A stretch of DNA of 15,952 nucleotides from DATFGK01 sp046712825. Lineage in GTDB: Bacteria; Actinomycetota; AC-67. Positions 14,753 through 15,952 of the stretch are shown piece by piece (the stretch's first letter is position 1; every line of letters begins with the position of its first letter). The position numbers and the translations under genes were made by a program. The stretch covers positions 1-15,952 of the forward strand of contig JBKKCR010000155.1 of NCBI GenBank assembly GCA_046712825.1, given 5' to 3'. The notes below the pieces were generated by a model, which was not told the origin of the DNA, did not search any database, and saw nothing but the letters and a program-made list of their open reading frames with translations.

Positions 14753-15660
14753 TGGCAGACCCCAAGAAGGCGCCGGCGAAGGCGAAGAGCGACGCCAAGG
14801 CCAAGGCAGCGAAAGCAAAGGCGAAGGCGGCGATCGCGAAGGACGACGCCCGCGGGGCGAAGCGCGAGACCGGGCGCCGGGCGGCCTCGGCGATCCGCGA
14901 GGCCATCAAGACGGCGCTCGGTCAGGACACCGAGCTCGCCGAGGAGATGGAGGACGCGGAACGCCGCGCGGGCGGAAAGCGGGGCGCTGCGGCGTTGCTC
15001 CACGCGGCCGACGCGCTGGAGCCCGTGCTCGCGGATGCGGTCGAGCGGCGGCCATCGTTCCTCGGCCGCCTCGCCTACGGCACCGCTCAGCTCGTCAGCG
15101 CGCTCGCCACCGACGACGCCGCATCGAGCGGGCGCTTCGCCGAGATCGCCGGCGGCGACCACGTCGGCATCGTGTTCATCGACGTCGTCGGCTTCACCTC
15201 CTACACGGCGAGCAACGGCGACGACGCGGCTGTGACGCTGGTGAAACGGCTCGAGACGATGGTCGGAAGCATCTGCAACCTCTACGACGGCGAGGTGGTG
15301 AAGCACCTCGGCGATGGGTTCCTGCTCGCATTCGCGACCGCCGCCGACGCGGTGAAAGCCGCGCTGGCGCTGCGCGACTCGGCGCGTAAGAAGCGCGCGG
15401 CCGACCAGTCGTTCCAGATGGTGCGGATCGCGGTGCACGCGGGACGCCCGTCGGTCGTACGCGACGACCTGATCGGCCACGACGTGAACCTGACCGCGCG
15501 TCTCCTCGAACATTGCGAACCGGGCGACGTTCTCGTCACTGGAGAAGCGAAGCTGCTCGCGGAGAAGGAAGTGGACTCCCTCGAGTTCACCGACGCCGGA
15601 AGCGTTCTGCCGCGCGGCGTGCCCGAGCCGATAACGACCTATCGAGCGGAGTCGGGCTAA
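14752..15660 (+). CDS. Class III adenylyl/guanylyl cyclase with Lys/Ala-rich N-terminal tail
   Basis: A 302-residue protein. Residues 1-38 are almost entirely Lys, Ala and a few Asp/Arg (KAKAAKAKAKAAIAK), like tails of actinobacterial histone-like proteins. Residues 39-130 are helical. The cyclase domain (about 135-298) has metal Asp144 in FIDVVGFT, purine-selecting Lys184 and metal Asp188 in VVKHLGDG, Asp239 in DDLIGHDVN, and transition-state residues Asn246 and Arg250. This complete set predicts an active cyclase; the Lys/Asp pair favours ATP, giving cAMP. The tail may bind nucleic acid or acidic lipid (inference). The ATG at 14752 overlaps the synthetase stop (TGATG); a GTG at 14749 would add one residue. 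Its TAA overlaps the stop of the convergent gene. Confidence 0.92.
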   Translation: MADPKKAPAKAKSDAKAKAAKAKAKAAIAKDDARGAKRETGRRAASAIREAIKTALGQDTELAEEMEDAERRAGGKRGAAALLHAADALEPVLADAVERRPSFLGRLAYGTAQLVSALATDDAASSGRFAEIAGGDHVGIVFIDVVGFTSYTASNGDDAAVTLVKRLETMVGSICNLYDGEVVKHLGDGFLLAFATAADAVKAALALRDSARKKRAADQSFQMVRIAVHAGRPSVVRDDLIGHDVNLTARLLEHCEPGDVLVTGEAKLLAEKEVDSLEFTDAGSVLPRGVPEPITTYRAESG

Positions 15661-15952
15661 GCCGCGTCTTGCTCGTGCTCGACGATCCGCCGGGCCGCGA
15701 GCAGCGTCGCCCAGAGATTTCGTCCCACGATCCGCCCGGCGACGCGCTCGACCAGCCAGCCACCCGGGCCCGGCAGCGTGAAATCGATCTCGAGTCGCAC
15801 GCGCGTTCCGGCGCCCTCGGGCTCGATCTCGGTGCGGCCGCGCATCTGGATGCCGGCCTCCGACTCCCAGGCGATCCCGACGTTCTCCCGCCACTCGGTG
15901 ACGTGGAGTGTGCCGCCCGCCTGGATCGAGCCGACCTGCATCAGAACGCGGT
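15657..15952 (-). CDS. SRPBCC/polyketide cyclase-type protein, 5' end beyond window
   Basis: The last ~98 codons of a minus-strand gene that is still open at the right edge; the Met at 15941 is probably internal because the frame continues (RVLMQVGS). Strand patterns such as HVTEWRENVGIAWESE, RTEIEPEGAGTRVRLEIDF and a final long helix (WLVERVAGRIVGRNLWATLL) fit the C-terminal half of an SRPBCC (START/Bet v 1-like) hydrophobic-ligand domain. Members bind or transport lipids, or act as aromatase/cyclases. The TAG stop (15659-15657) overlaps the antisense TAA of the nucleotide cyclase (15658-15660) by two bases, so transcripts of the two genes converge. Function is otherwise open. Confidence 0.75.
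   Translation of the reverse strand, partial: RVLMQVGSIQAGGTLHVTEWRENVGIAWESEAGIQMRGRTEIEPEGAGTRVRLEIDFTLPGPGGWLVERVAGRIVGRNLWATLLAARRIVEHEQDAA

Noticed and set aside
14644..15894. Long - strand open frame opposite the cyclase
   Set aside because: Shadow created by GC-rich codons of the cyclase; no domain visible.

Overview
The window looks like chromosomal DNA of a GC-rich actinobacterium (Actinomycetota), probably an environmental lineage rather than a classical Streptomyces or Mycobacterium. The evidence is strong G/C bias at third codon positions, several GTG starts, tightly packed genes, and protein types typical of the phylum: a sulfotransferase/DUF1214 pair, an ECF sigma factor followed by small membrane proteins, a FadD-like acyl-CoA synthetase and a class III nucleotide cyclase. 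I see no rRNA, tRNA, insertion sequence, prophage or CRISPR array. No gene-free stretch exceeds 300 bases; the longest gap is about 142 bp.

Layout, left to right. Positions 1-1447 (-) hold most of a sensor histidine kinase with seven predicted membrane helices, a GAF-like region and a HisKA domain; its ATPase domain lies beyond the left edge. A + strand cluster follows at 1560-3158: a cupin, a PolX-like HhH+PHP protein without a polymerase domain, and a 60-residue ORF. At 3177-5518 (-) a DUF1214 protein and a sulfotransferase overlap by ATGA. A DEAD-box RNA helicase lies at 5604-6848 (+). It meets, stop to stop, a - strand run at 6849-9115: a PaaI-type hotdog thioesterase, an alpha/beta hydrolase and a membrane-anchored protein of unknown function. 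The run is divergent from a TetR regulator (9181-9777, +), with two dyad operators in the shared promoter region. Just after tetR there are three tandem 11-bp copies of a related motif.

From 9907 to 11574 (-) lies an ECF sigma factor operon with two small membrane proteins, the first a likely anti-sigma factor. An aldo/keto reductase coupled to a 134-residue helical protein follows (11717-13062, -). Divergent from it is an acyl-CoA synthetase coupled by TGATG to an adenylyl/guanylyl cyclase with a Lys/Ala-rich histone-like N-terminus (13121-15660, +). A partial SRPBCC protein (-) meets the cyclase with overlapping stop codons at the right edge.

The shared theme is lipid or CoA-ester chemistry (acyl-CoA synthetase, thioesterase, alpha/beta hydrolase, AKR, sulfotransferase) beside several signalling modules (histidine kinase, TetR, ECF sigma, cyclase). 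I see no obvious new defence or mobile system. The best candidates for something undescribed are the CAGACA-core repeats flanking tetR, the tailed cyclase tied to an acyl-CoA synthetase, the PolX-like protein lacking its polymerase, and the sigma operon with its two membrane partners.
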